Positions 7,482 to 13,748 of a stretch of DNA of 18,179 nt are shown piece by piece. The notes beneath the pieces are model-generated. The model did not search any database and was not told where the DNA came from. It was given only the letters and a program-made list of their open reading frames with translations. A program made the translations under genes and the position numbers. Origin of the DNA: Chloroflexi bacterium RBG_13_51_52 (GTDB lineage Bacteria; Chloroflexota; Dehalococcoidia; Dehalococcoidales; RBG-16-60-22); the NCBI GenBank assembly GCA_001796525.1, contig MGMT01000006.1, positions 1 through 18,179 on the forward strand, given 5' to 3'. Position 1 is the stretch's first letter. Every line of letters begins with the position of its first letter.

Positions 7482-7556
7482 TGGCTCCCCGACAAGGATT
7501 CGAACCTTGAACCTAGCGGTTAACAGCCGCCCGCTCTACCGTTGAGCTATCGGGGA
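7482..7556 (-). tRNA. tRNA-Asn(GUU), CCA encoded
   Basis: On the minus strand the acceptor arm TCCCCGA/TCGGGGA, the D arm, an anticodon loop CTGTTAA with anticodon GTT (7522-7524) and the T arm with GGTTCGAATCC all fold normally. The discriminator is G, as expected for Asn, and CCA is encoded (7482-7484), unlike the other three tRNA genes in the window. Confidence 0.95.
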
Positions 7557-7577
7557 ATGCGGTAATATATCCTGATA

Positions 7578-7606
7578 ATTATCGCTTTTTCCTGTTTTTT
7601 AGTCAA
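7578..7606 (-). promoter_or_regulatory. promoter of tRNA-Asn (and probably GNAT)
   Basis: On the minus strand TTGACT (7601-7606) and GATAAT (7578-7583) are separated by 17 bases, each one base from consensus. Transcription would start about 15 bases before the mature tRNA end. Confidence 0.65.
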
Positions 7607-7630
7607 GTTACTGCACTCGGCTCTCAAAGC

Positions 7631-7639
7631 TGTTATAAT
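7631..7639 (+). promoter_or_regulatory. extended -10 promoter of the rhomboid gene
   Basis: TGTTATAAT is a full extended -10 element; no good -35 is seen. The expected start near 7646 gives a leader of about 40 bases. It is back to back with the tRNA-Asn promoter. Confidence 0.55.
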
Positions 7640-7685
7640 AGTAATAGAGCGTGTTTCTCATGCATACATTCATGGAGGTTAAGTA

Positions 7686-8327
7686 TTGCCTTTAAACGAT
7701 AGAGATTATATGAAACCTTCTCCCCCGTCCAGGAGGAGGGTCTGGACGGGTGGAGGTTCCGGGGATTTCTGGCAGAATCCCGTCTACGTAATAATCATCA
7801 TCAATTTTATGATTTTTATTGCTGCCTTAATCGATAAGGTAAAAATTATAAGCAATTTAGGATTATCGCCTTCACTGTTCACGGAAAAGCCTTGGACGAT
7901 AATCACGAATATGTTCGTGCATGCTGAATTCTGGCATATCTTCGGCAACATGATTACCCTGTTTTTCTTCGGGAGAGTTATTTATCAACTGCTGGGATCA
8001 GGCAGATTTCTGCTCCTCTATTTCGGCGGTGGCATACTGGGTAATCTGCTCTATATCTGGCTGGGTACGCCGCTGTCGATAGCCATCGGAGCTTCCGGCG
8101 CGGTGTATGCTTTAGCCGGAGCGCTGGTGGTAATGATGCCGACGATGAGAGTGGCTATCTGGGGTATTATGCCTCTCTGGGTGGTGGTTCTTCTATTTTT
8201 TGGGGTTTGGTCGATACCTAACTTTATTCCCGGAGTAGCCTGGCAGGCCCACCTTGGGGGTCTGGCTGCAGGGCTGATTGCGGGATTCTTTTTCAGGAAA
8301 ACAATGCGTTATATCTATTACCGTTAA
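7686..8327 (+). CDS. rhomboid family intramembrane serine protease
   Basis: The 213-residue protein has a basic cytoplasmic N-terminus (about 1-30) and roughly six hydrophobic segments. The rhomboid signature is complete: H84 and N88 (HIFGN) in the second helix, the catalytic serine S137 in GASG, and the catalytic histidine H189 in AHLGGLAAG. Rhomboids cut transmembrane substrates within the bilayer; bacterial targets are mostly unknown. The length is that of the basic six-helix form without extra domains. The start is a TTG at 7686, supported by GGAGG at 7674-7678; the ATG at residue 9 has no such site. The gene stands alone between the tRNA-Asn promoter region and the tRNA-Thr promoter. Confidence 0.92.
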   Translation: MPLNDRDYMKPSPPSRRRVWTGGGSGDFWQNPVYVIIIINFMIFIAALIDKVKIISNLGLSPSLFTEKPWTIITNMFVHAEFWHIFGNMITLFFFGRVIYQLLGSGRFLLLYFGGGILGNLLYIWLGTPLSIAIGASGAVYALAGALVVMMPTMRVAIWGIMPLWVVVLLFFGVWSIPNFIPGVAWQAHLGGLAAGLIAGFFFRKTMRYIYYR

Positions 8328-8353
8328 TGTGCTCGTGGTACGCACGCGCTAGC

Positions 8354-8382
8354 TTGACTTTTACGTTCGCCGCACTTATAAT
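8354..8382 (+). promoter_or_regulatory. main promoter of the tRNA-Thr/Tyr/Thr-tuf operon
   Basis: TTGACT (8354-8359) and a perfect TATAAT (8377-8382) are 17 bases apart, the strongest-looking promoter in the window. It stands about 45 bases ahead of the first tRNA. Confidence 0.78.
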
Positions 8383-8426
8383 ACTTAAGTTATCTTTTTT
8401 ATTTTCCAACGTGGTTTGAGTTAGAT

Positions 8427-8498
8427 GCCCGAGTGGCGCAATGGTAGCGCAACCGATTTGTAATCGGTAGGTTGGGGGTTCGAATCCCTTCTCGGGCT
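8427..8498 (+). tRNA. tRNA-Thr(UGU)
   Basis: Acceptor GCCCGAG pairs with CTCGGGC, the anticodon loop is TTTGTAA with anticodon TGT at 8459-8461, and the T arm is GGGGGTTCGAATCCC. The discriminator is T, and CCA is not encoded. Confidence 0.95.
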
Positions 8499-8522
8499 GG
8501 GTTGGTGCGGCGGGTCATGTCT

Positions 8523-8606
8523 GGAGGGATGCCGGAGCGGCCAATCGGAGCAGACTGTAAATCTGCCGCCCTAAGGGCTACGCAGGTTCGAATCCTGCTC
8601 CCTCCA
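8523..8606 (+). tRNA. tRNA-Tyr(GUA)
   Basis: Acceptor GGAGGGA pairs with TCCCTCC; the anticodon loop CTGTAAA has anticodon GTA at 8557-8559. The long variable arm of a class II tRNA is present, the discriminator is A, and CCA is not encoded. Confidence 0.95.
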
Positions 8607-8637
8607 CTATAGCTTGTGCCCAAATACGATATTGATA

Positions 8638-8667
8638 TAGACAAATAGTTATGAAAATCTGTATAAT
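8638..8667 (+). promoter_or_regulatory. second promoter before tRNA-Thr(GGU) and tuf
   Basis: TAGACA (8638-8643) and a perfect TATAAT (8662-8667) are separated by 18 bases. It lies where the E. coli locus has a tRNA-Gly gene, and would give tuf a start independent of the first two tRNAs. Confidence 0.6.
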
Positions 8668-8676
8668 AATACCGAC

Positions 8677-8749
8677 GCCCACATAGCTCAGTCGGTAGAG
8701 CACATTCTTGGTAAGAATGGGGTCATCGGTTCGAATCCGATTGTGGGCT
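8677..8749 (+). tRNA. tRNA-Thr(GGU)
   Basis: Acceptor GCCCACA pairs with TGTGGGC; the anticodon loop TTGGTAA has anticodon GGT at 8710-8712. The discriminator is T, and CCA is not encoded. It ends 20 bases before the tuf ATG. Confidence 0.95.
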
Positions 8750-8769
8750 CGGAATAAAGGGAGGATGAA

Positions 8770-9975
8770 ATGGCAAAGCAGAAATATGACAGGACAAAAC
8801 CGCATGTTAATGTAGGCACGATAGGTCATGTTGACCACGGCAAGACAACCCTGACCGCGGCAATAACGTTGGTATTATCAAAACAAAGTTCGGCAACGCA
8901 GTTCCGCCCCTTCGATAGCATTGATAATGCCCCGGAAGAAAAATCGAGGGGCATGACTATCGCTATCCAGCACGTCGAATACGAGACGGCAAAGCGACAT
9001 TATGCTCATATCGATTGTCCCGGCCATGCGGACTTTATTAAAAATATGATTTCCGGCGCTGCCCAGATGGACGGCGCTATACTCGTTGTCAGCGCTCCGG
9101 ACGGTCCCATGCCGCAGACCAGAGAGCATGTACTATTGGCTCGCCAGGTGCTCGTTCCTTATGTCGTCGTCGCCTTGAATAAAGTCGACGCCATGGAGGA
9201 TGAAGAGTTGCTCGAACTGGTCGAAGTTGAAGTAAGAGAGTTGCTGACCAAGTACGAATTCCCCGGTGACAAGACGCCTATTGTAAGGGTAAGCGCGCTT
9301 AAAGCTCTTGAGTGCGGTTGTGGCAAGAAAGAGTGCCAGTGGTGCGGACCTATCCTGAAATTGATGGATGCCGTCGATGATTTTATTCCGGTACCGCAGC
9401 GTCTTATCGACCAGCCATTCTTAATGCATATTGAAGATGTCTTCAGCATTAAAGGGAGAGGCACTGTGCCTACCGGCAGAGTGGAGCGTGGTAAGGTTAA
9501 AGTAGGTGAAGAGGTTGATATCGTAGGATTGCGTCATGAACCGCGCCGTGTTGTTATAACCGGTCTTGAGATGTTCCATAAAATGCTGGACCAGGCCGAG
9601 GCTGGTGATGCTATCGGTGCACTCTTGAGAGGCGTAGAACGTGATGACCTCGAGCGCGGTATGGTTCTGGCGGCTCCAGGCTCAATCAAACCGCATACCT
9701 ATGCTGAAGCCCAGGTATACGTCTTGAGTAAAGATGAAGGCGGACGGCATACGCCTTTCTTTAACGGATACAAACCCCAGTTTTACATCAGAACGACCGA
9801 TGTTACTGGTACTATTGAGTTACCGGAAGGCGTGGAGATGGTAATGCCCGGGGATAACATCAATATGAAAATAAAGCTTATCTACCCGGTGGCGTTGGAG
9901 ATAGGTCTGCGTTTCGCGATACGTGAAGGAGGAAGAACGGTAGGTGCTGGTACCATCACCCGTATCATAGAATAA
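8770..9975 (+). CDS. tuf: translation elongation factor Tu
   Basis: EF-Tu carries aminoacyl-tRNA to the ribosome and hydrolyses GTP. The 401-residue protein shows the P loop GHVDHGKT (19-26), switch I RGMTI (60-64), DCPGHAD (82-88), NKVD (137-140) and SALKALE (175-181), then complete domains 2 and 3. Switch I reads RGMTI instead of the common RGITI. Directly after SALKALE is a loop with four cysteines (C182, C184, C189, C192) absent from E. coli EF-Tu; it could bind zinc and resembles what I recall from other Chloroflexota. AGGGAGG at 8758-8764 is a strong ribosome site. It follows tRNA-Thr(GGU) as in E. coli thrT-tufB, and rpmG starts one base after its stop. Confidence 0.98.
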   Translation: MAKQKYDRTKPHVNVGTIGHVDHGKTTLTAAITLVLSKQSSATQFRPFDSIDNAPEEKSRGMTIAIQHVEYETAKRHYAHIDCPGHADFIKNMISGAAQMDGAILVVSAPDGPMPQTREHVLLARQVLVPYVVVALNKVDAMEDEELLELVEVEVRELLTKYEFPGDKTPIVRVSALKALECGCGKKECQWCGPILKLMDAVDDFIPVPQRLIDQPFLMHIEDVFSIKGRGTVPTGRVERGKVKVGEEVDIVGLRHEPRRVVITGLEMFHKMLDQAEAGDAIGALLRGVERDDLERGMVLAAPGSIKPHTYAEAQVYVLSKDEGGRHTPFFNGYKPQFYIRTTDVTGTIELPEGVEMVMPGDNINMKIKLIYPVALEIGLRFAIREGGRTVGAGTITRIIE

Positions 9976-9976
9976 A

Positions 9977-10144
9977 ATGGCTAAAAAAGCTGATGCAAGA
10001 GGTATTATCTACCTTGCCTGTTCCGAGTGCAAGGAGAGGAATTATACGACTACCAAGAACAGGAAGAACGATTCACAGCGTTTGGAATTGAACAAGTATT
10101 GTCCCCGTTGTAGAATGCATCGGGTGCATAAGGAAACAAAATAA
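9977..10144 (+). CDS. rpmG: 50S ribosomal protein L33
   Basis: This 55-residue protein of the large ribosomal subunit shows the L33 pattern: an IYLACSECKERNY start, a basic middle with TTKNRKN, and a second knuckle CPRC. The two pairs C15/C18 and C42/C45 form the zinc ribbon, so this is the zinc-binding form. The gene begins one base after the tuf stop and lacks a clear ribosome site of its own, which suggests translational coupling. Confidence 0.95.
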   Translation: MAKKADARGIIYLACSECKERNYTTTKNRKNDSQRLELNKYCPRCRMHRVHKETK

Positions 10145-10179
10145 AGCAACGCTGTGAATAAGTCTGGAAGTTATCGGAA

Positions 10180-10398
10180 ATGACACAACCAACCACCGCG
10201 AAACGAAAAGGTTTTAGACTATTTAATTATTTCAGTGAAATATTTAATGAGCTAAAAAAAGTTGTTTGGCTCACGCGCAGGGAAATTGTATATTTAACCG
10301 GGATGGTGCTCATTGTTACCATTATCGCGGGTATTGTCCTGGGAGCTCTTGACTTTGGTTTTTCAGAACTCGTAAGCAGGATTTTCATTGGGAATTAG
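10180..10398 (+). CDS. secE: preprotein translocase subunit SecE
   Basis: The 72-residue protein is the single-helix bacterial form of SecE, which clamps SecY in the membrane. The conserved amphipathic segment FNELKKVVWLTRREI (about 22-36) precedes one transmembrane helix (about 40-60). GGAAG at 10166-10170 lies nine bases before the ATG. The placement between rpmG and nusG is the standard one. Confidence 0.94.
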   Translation: MTQPTTAKRKGFRLFNYFSEIFNELKKVVWLTRREIVYLTGMVLIVTIIAGIVLGALDFGFSELVSRIFIGN

Positions 10399-10480
10399 GG
10401 TTTTCTCTTTGGAAATTGAGGTCGTCGTATGGGCGGTACGTTTAAAATCTTTTCCAGAAATTTAGGTAGCGAGGTTATTT

Positions 10481-11014
10481 GTGGCGGTAATTGAAAAACA
10501 ATGGTTCGTTATTCATACCTATTCGGGGCATGAAGAACGTGTCAAGAAAAACCTGGAACAGCGTATTAAGTTCATGGACTCCGGAAATGAAATTACGCAG
10601 GTAGTCATACCTACTGAAGATGAGATAGAGGTCAGAAGTGGTCGCCGCCGCACGGTAACGCGCAAGATACTCCCTGGTTATGTTCTGGTAGAAATGAAAA
10701 TGAATGAGAATAGCTGGAGTGTGGTGCGCAATACTCCGGGGGTCACCGGATTTGTTGGCAGTGGTAATACCCCCACTCCTTTACGGGAAAAGGAAGTTAG
10801 CGAAATAATCAAACAGATGTCGGCCGAGGCTCCGAAGGTCAAGGTCGGCTTCCGCAAAGGACAGAGCGTACGGGTTACCGACGGCCCGTTTATTGATTTT
10901 GTGGGTGTTGTCGATGAAATTAACATGGAAAAAGGCAAAGTCAAGGTGCTTCTCTCCTTATTCGGCCAGGAAACGCCGGTGGAGCTTGACTTTTTACAGA
11001 TAGATAAATTGTAA
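10481..11014 (+). CDS. nusG: transcription termination/antitermination factor NusG
   Basis: The 177-residue protein has the NGN domain (about 5-110, with WFVIHTYSGHEERVKKNLEQ and PGYVLVEM) that binds RNA polymerase, and a C-terminal KOW domain (about 123-177, KGQSVRVTDGPFIDFVGVV) that contacts Rho or ribosomal protein S10. Length is close to that of E. coli (181). The start is a GTG at 10481, supported by GAGG at 10471-10474; a stop codon at 10463-10465 rules out an upstream start. An 82-base gap after secE holds a possible short leader ORF. Confidence 0.96.
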   Translation: MAVIEKQWFVIHTYSGHEERVKKNLEQRIKFMDSGNEITQVVIPTEDEIEVRSGRRRTVTRKILPGYVLVEMKMNENSWSVVRNTPGVTGFVGSGNTPTPLREKEVSEIIKQMSAEAPKVKVGFRKGQSVRVTDGPFIDFVGVVDEINMEKGKVKVLLSLFGQETPVELDFLQIDKL

Positions 11015-11032
11015 ATTTAGCGGAGAAGCATA

Positions 11033-11455
11033 ATGGCAAAAAAAGTTAAAGCAGTTATTAAACTACAGATTCTAGCTGGGCAGGCAAATCCGGCTCCGCC
11101 GGTCGGTCCGGCTTTGGGTCAGCACGGGCTTAATATCATGGCTTTCTGTAAGGAATATAATGAGCGGACATCCAAGCAAACAGGGTCTATCATACCGGTG
11201 GAAATCACCGTATACGAGGATAGAAGCTACACTTTCGTTACCAGGACGCCCCCGGCTTCTGACCTGATCAAGAAAGCCTTGAATTTAGAGAAGGCAGGAG
11301 GCCGCGCCGGTCATGATATCGCCGGGACGATTTCCCGGCAGAAAATCAGAGAAATCGCCGAGTTGAAAGCTAAAGACCTTCATGCCAACAGCGTTGAAGC
11401 TGCCATGAAGACTGTCGAGGGAACCGCCCGTAGTATGGGAATAAAGGTGGAATAA
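11033..11455 (+). CDS. rplK: 50S ribosomal protein L11
   Basis: The 140-residue protein is typical in length. The N-terminal domain has PAPPVGPALGQHGLNIM (about 21-37), the proline-rich face that meets EF-G and release factors. The C-terminal domain, which binds the GTPase-centre rRNA, is complete. A GGAG sequence precedes the ATG. It sits 18 bases after nusG and one base before rplA. Confidence 0.97.
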   Translation: MAKKVKAVIKLQILAGQANPAPPVGPALGQHGLNIMAFCKEYNERTSKQTGSIIPVEITVYEDRSYTFVTRTPPASDLIKKALNLEKAGGRAGHDIAGTISRQKIREIAELKAKDLHANSVEAAMKTVEGTARSMGIKVE

Positions 11456-11456
11456 C

Positions 11457-12170
11457 ATGGTTAAACATGGAAAGAAATATGAAGCATCATCGGCTAAAAT
11501 AGATAAGGCTGCTGCATATCAGCCGAAGGAAGCGATTGAGCTGGTAAAAAAATCAGCCCCCGCCAAATTCGATGAGACGGTTGAACTCCATTTACGCATG
11601 GGTCTCGACCCGCGTAACGCTGCCCAACAATTAAGGGGAATCGCCTTATTGCCTCATGGTCTGGGCAAAAAAGTGCGTGTCCTTGTTTTCGCGCAGGGGG
11701 AGGCGGAAAGAATTGCCAGCGGCGCTGGGGCGGATTTTGTCGGCGGCGATGATATGATTAAAAAGGTGGAAGAGGGCTGGGTTGATTTCGATACAGCTAT
11801 CGCCGTTCCGGAGATGATGGGCAAGGTGGGTAAACTAGGCAAAATCCTGGGCAGGAAAGGTCTCATGCCTAATCCCAAGTCGGGCACGGTTGTTGCCATG
11901 AATGATTTGCCCCGCGTCATCGAGGATGCCCGCAAGGGCAGGGTGGAATATAAGCTCGATAGAACAGCTATTATTCACGTACCGCTGGGCAAGGTCAGCT
12001 TTGAAGAAAAGATGCTGTTTGATAACCTCACGGCGATAATGGAAGCGGTAGTCAAAGCAAAACCGTCAGGCGCTAAAGGGCAATATGTCAAGAGCGCTTA
12101 TTTAACTACCACCATGGGTCCAAGCGTAAAACTTGATGTTGCGTTGGCCACGTCTTTAACTGCCAGCTAG
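11457..12170 (+). CDS. rplA: 50S ribosomal protein L1
   Basis: The 237-residue protein is full length for L1, which binds 23S rRNA and forms the mobile L1 stalk. The signature GRKGLMPNPKSGTV (about 137-150) is intact. The ATG lies one base after the rplK stop, with a GGTGG in the end of rplK as the probable ribosome site. No L1-binding mimic was recognised in the short leader before rplK. Confidence 0.97.
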   Translation: MVKHGKKYEASSAKIDKAAAYQPKEAIELVKKSAPAKFDETVELHLRMGLDPRNAAQQLRGIALLPHGLGKKVRVLVFAQGEAERIASGAGADFVGGDDMIKKVEEGWVDFDTAIAVPEMMGKVGKLGKILGRKGLMPNPKSGTVVAMNDLPRVIEDARKGRVEYKLDRTAIIHVPLGKVSFEEKMLFDNLTAIMEAVVKAKPSGAKGQYVKSAYLTTTMGPSVKLDVALATSLTAS

Positions 12171-12171
12171 C

Positions 12172-12200
12172 TTTACGATAGACTAGAGTTGTGCTATAAT
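12172..12200 (+). promoter_or_regulatory. promoter of rplJ-rplL
   Basis: TTTACG (12172-12177) and an extended -10 TGCTATAAT (12192-12200) with a 17-base spacer stand directly after the rplA stop. Transcription would start near 12207, just ahead of the L10 leader. Confidence 0.65.
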
Positions 12201-12214
12201 ATATTGACAACTAA

Positions 12215-12331
12215 ATAATTAGTCCCGAGACAGCGGGTGTCCTTCAACAGAAGGACTTAATAAATGCCCGCCGAGGATATAAAGTACAGATATACTAAGT
12301 CCTCGTGTGTTCGGCATGAGGGCTTTTTGTT
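12215..12331 (+). ncRNA. ribosomal protein L10 leader with attenuator
   Basis: The AGACAGCGGGTGTCC and CCCGCCGAGG elements are those of the L10 leader (RF00557 type), the site where the L10-L12 complex represses its own operon. An outer stem pairs GCGGG (12233-12237) with CCCGC (12267-12271), and an inner hairpin pairs GTCCTT (12239-12244) with AAGGAC (12251-12256). CGAGGA (12272-12277) can pair with TCCTCG (12300-12305), which overlaps the left arm of the terminator hairpin, so the leader can switch between antiterminator and terminator. Confidence 0.85.
12297..12331 (+). terminator. attenuator terminator in the rplJ leader
   Basis: An 11-base-pair stem with two G-U pairs (12297-12307 with 12315-12325), a seven-base loop and a T run. 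It stands about 43 bases before the rplJ start and belongs to the L10 leader switch. Confidence 0.8.
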
Positions 12332-12373
12332 TACATAAAGTATGTCTCCGATGAAATACGGGAGGTATTGATA

Positions 12374-12898
12374 ATGCCGACAAAAAAGAAAGAACAGGCA
12401 GTAGAAAGCCTGCAACAGATATTTTCTAAATGTGATATCGGCGTGCTGACCGATTACCGCGGACTAAAAACGACAGAAATAAATGAGCTGCGCAGCAAAC
12501 TTAGAGATGCAAATATCGATTATAAGGTAGTCAAAAATTCGCTGGCGCAGATTGCTGCAAAAAATGCGGGTCTAGACCATATAATAGGTAAGTTTGAAGG
12601 ACCGTTAGCGGTAGCTTTCGGATACGGAGAACCCACCAAAACAGCCAAAGCTCTGGCGGACTATATACGGGTATCAAAGTCAACCTTGAGTATTAAAGCG
12701 GGCTTTTTGCCGGATATGATTTTAAGCGCCGCGGAAGTGGATACTCTGGCAAGATTGCCATCGAGAGAGGTATTGCTGAGCAAGGTAATCGGTGGTATGA
12801 AGAGTCCTATTTACGGACTGGTAAATGTACTTGCAGGCCCCATTAGAGGAATGATGGGAGTATTACAAGCTAGAATTCAACAGTTGGAGGGACAGTAA
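12374..12898 (+). CDS. rplJ: 50S ribosomal protein L10
   Basis: The 174-residue protein anchors the L7/L12 dimers to the ribosome stalk base. It begins MPTKKKEQAVESLQQIF and contains VLTDYRGLKTTEINELR and YKVVKNSLAQIAA, all typical of L10. The C-terminal helix for L7/L12 binding is present (VLAGPIRGMMGVLQARIQQL). The frame is open to a TTG two codons earlier, but GGGAGG at 12360-12365 fits the ATG at 12374. Expression is probably controlled by the upstream L10 leader. Confidence 0.96.
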   Translation: MPTKKKEQAVESLQQIFSKCDIGVLTDYRGLKTTEINELRSKLRDANIDYKVVKNSLAQIAAKNAGLDHIIGKFEGPLAVAFGYGEPTKTAKALADYIRVSKSTLSIKAGFLPDMILSAAEVDTLARLPSREVLLSKVIGGMKSPIYGLVNVLAGPIRGMMGVLQARIQQLEGQ

Positions 12899-12899
12899 A

Positions 12900-13352
12900 A
12901 TGGCAGATGAAGTAAAAGCAGAAGAGACAGCAGCCGAAGATACCAAGAAACACAAGACTGTCAAGGCAAAGAAGGCCGGCGCAATCGACGATATTATGAC
13001 GGCGATTAAAGGCATGTCTGTGCTGGAACTTGCGGAACTGGTAAAAGCGCTGGAAACCGAGTTTGGCGTCACTGCCGCGGCGCCCGTTGCCGTTGCCGCC
13101 GCCGCGCCATTGGGTGAAGCCGCCCCTGCCACCGAGGAACAGACGGAATTTACCGTTATTCTCACGGAAATCGGCTCTAATAAAATCAATGTTATTAAGG
13201 CCGTCCGCGAATTAACTAGCCTGGGTCTGAAAGAATCCAAGGACCTGGTAGAAGGCGCACCCAAACCGGTCAAGGAAGGCATCAACAAGGAAGATGCTGC
13301 CGCTGCCAAGGCAAAGCTGGAAGCTGCCGGCGCCAAAGCCGAAGTTAAATAG
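12900..13352 (+). CDS. rplL: 50S ribosomal protein L7/L12
   Basis: The 150-residue protein has the N-terminal dimerisation region (IMTAIKGMSVLELAELVKAL, about 32-51), an alanine-rich hinge (about 58-80) and the C-terminal factor-binding domain with KINVIKAVRELTSLGLKESK. It is longer than the usual 120-130 residues because of a Lys/Glu-rich N-terminal extension of about 25 residues. That extension seems real: GGAGGG at 12886-12891 fits the ATG at 12900. It starts one base after the rplJ stop. rpoB does not follow. Confidence 0.96.
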   Translation: MADEVKAEETAAEDTKKHKTVKAKKAGAIDDIMTAIKGMSVLELAELVKALETEFGVTAAAPVAVAAAAPLGEAAPATEEQTEFTVILTEIGSNKINVIKAVRELTSLGLKESKDLVEGAPKPVKEGINKEDAAAAKAKLEAAGAKAEVK

Positions 13353-13363
13353 AGGCTGATAAA

Positions 13364-13401
13364 TCAAGCAGGCGTGTCGATGTACCTGTTCGCCTGCTTG
13401 A
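13364..13401 (+). terminator. inverted repeat after rplL, terminator-like
   Basis: A perfect 11-base-pair stem (13364-13374 with 13391-13401) encloses 16 bases. It has no good T run after it, so it may be a weak terminator or an mRNA 3'-end stabiliser. The -35 of the next promoter overlaps its right arm. Confidence 0.5.
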
Positions 13402-13426
13402 AAATTCCCTTTGAATGACGTATAGT
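13398..13426 (+). promoter_or_regulatory. promoter of the small membrane protein gene
   Basis: TTGAAA (13398-13403) and TATAGT (13421-13426) have a 17-base spacer; each is one base from consensus. The leader would be about 30 bases. Confidence 0.62.
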
Positions 13427-13463
13427 AGTCAAACAAAAGCTACAGTAAGGATTTAACTTCACG

Positions 13464-13721
13464 ATGTCTCAAGGGGATTGGCACATATTACTCATAGTCG
13501 GTGGTATATTTATAGTCCTCGGTTTTGGCAGTATCATATGGGGCATACGTGAAGAGAAGAAGATATTTGAAGCTCTCTCCAGAATGCCCGACCTGCGTGA
13601 ATTTTCCCTTAAACATATCGAGAGTCCACAACCGGGGGCTCTTAAAATAGGGGGGTGGATTGCCGTTGGTGTAGGCTTGATACTGTTGGTGGTGGGTATT
13701 ATCTTCTGGAGTATAAGCTAA
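13464..13721 (+). CDS. small two-helix membrane protein, function unknown
   Basis: The 85-residue protein has two hydrophobic segments (about 7-27 and 62-83) joined by a charged loop containing REEKKIFEALSRMPDLREF. I do not recognise a family. The loop would lie on one side of the membrane, probably the cytoplasm given its charged residues. It has its own promoter at the end of the ribosomal operon and a terminator downstream. The ribosome site is poor (AAGGA at 13447-13451, 12 bases from the ATG), so expression may be low or the start slightly different. Confidence 0.7.
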   Translation: MSQGDWHILLIVGGIFIVLGFGSIIWGIREEKKIFEALSRMPDLREFSLKHIESPQPGALKIGGWIAVGVGLILLVVGIIFWSIS

Positions 13722-13748
13722 ACGTTGATAAACATATATTGAGAGCAA

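Larger units (their letters stand above)
6854..7522 (-). mobile_element. putative minimal tRNA-Asn-integrated insert carrying one GNAT gene
   Basis: A 44-base imperfect direct repeat (6854-6897 and 7479-7522) flanks about 580 bases holding only an AT-rich acetyltransferase gene. One repeat lies in the intact tRNA gene and the other is a lone 3' fragment at the far end. This is the layout left by tyrosine recombinase integration at the anticodon-loop site of a tRNA gene. No integrase or other mobile gene is present, so it would be a decayed remnant or an element moved in trans. A simple local tandem duplication is the main alternative. Confidence 0.5.

Noticed and set aside
6854..7522. Insertion sequence around the GNAT gene
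   Set aside because: No transposase and no terminal inverted repeats; the flanking direct repeat is tRNA sequence, so tRNA-targeted integration fits better.
7165..7545. 126-residue plus-strand frame over the GNAT gene and tRNA-Asn
   Set aside because: It is antisense to a well-supported GNAT gene, and its end (GSPTRIRTLNLAVNSRPLYR) is just the translated complement of the tRNA.
8399..8838. Two minus-strand frames (81 and 86 residues) across the tRNA cluster
   Set aside because: They are translations of tRNA complements and of the start of tuf; no ribosome site or family match.
12204..12209. TTGACA as a -35 box within the rplJ leader
   Set aside because: No -10 element lies at a fitting distance, and it falls downstream of a better promoter at the expected start of the L10 leader.
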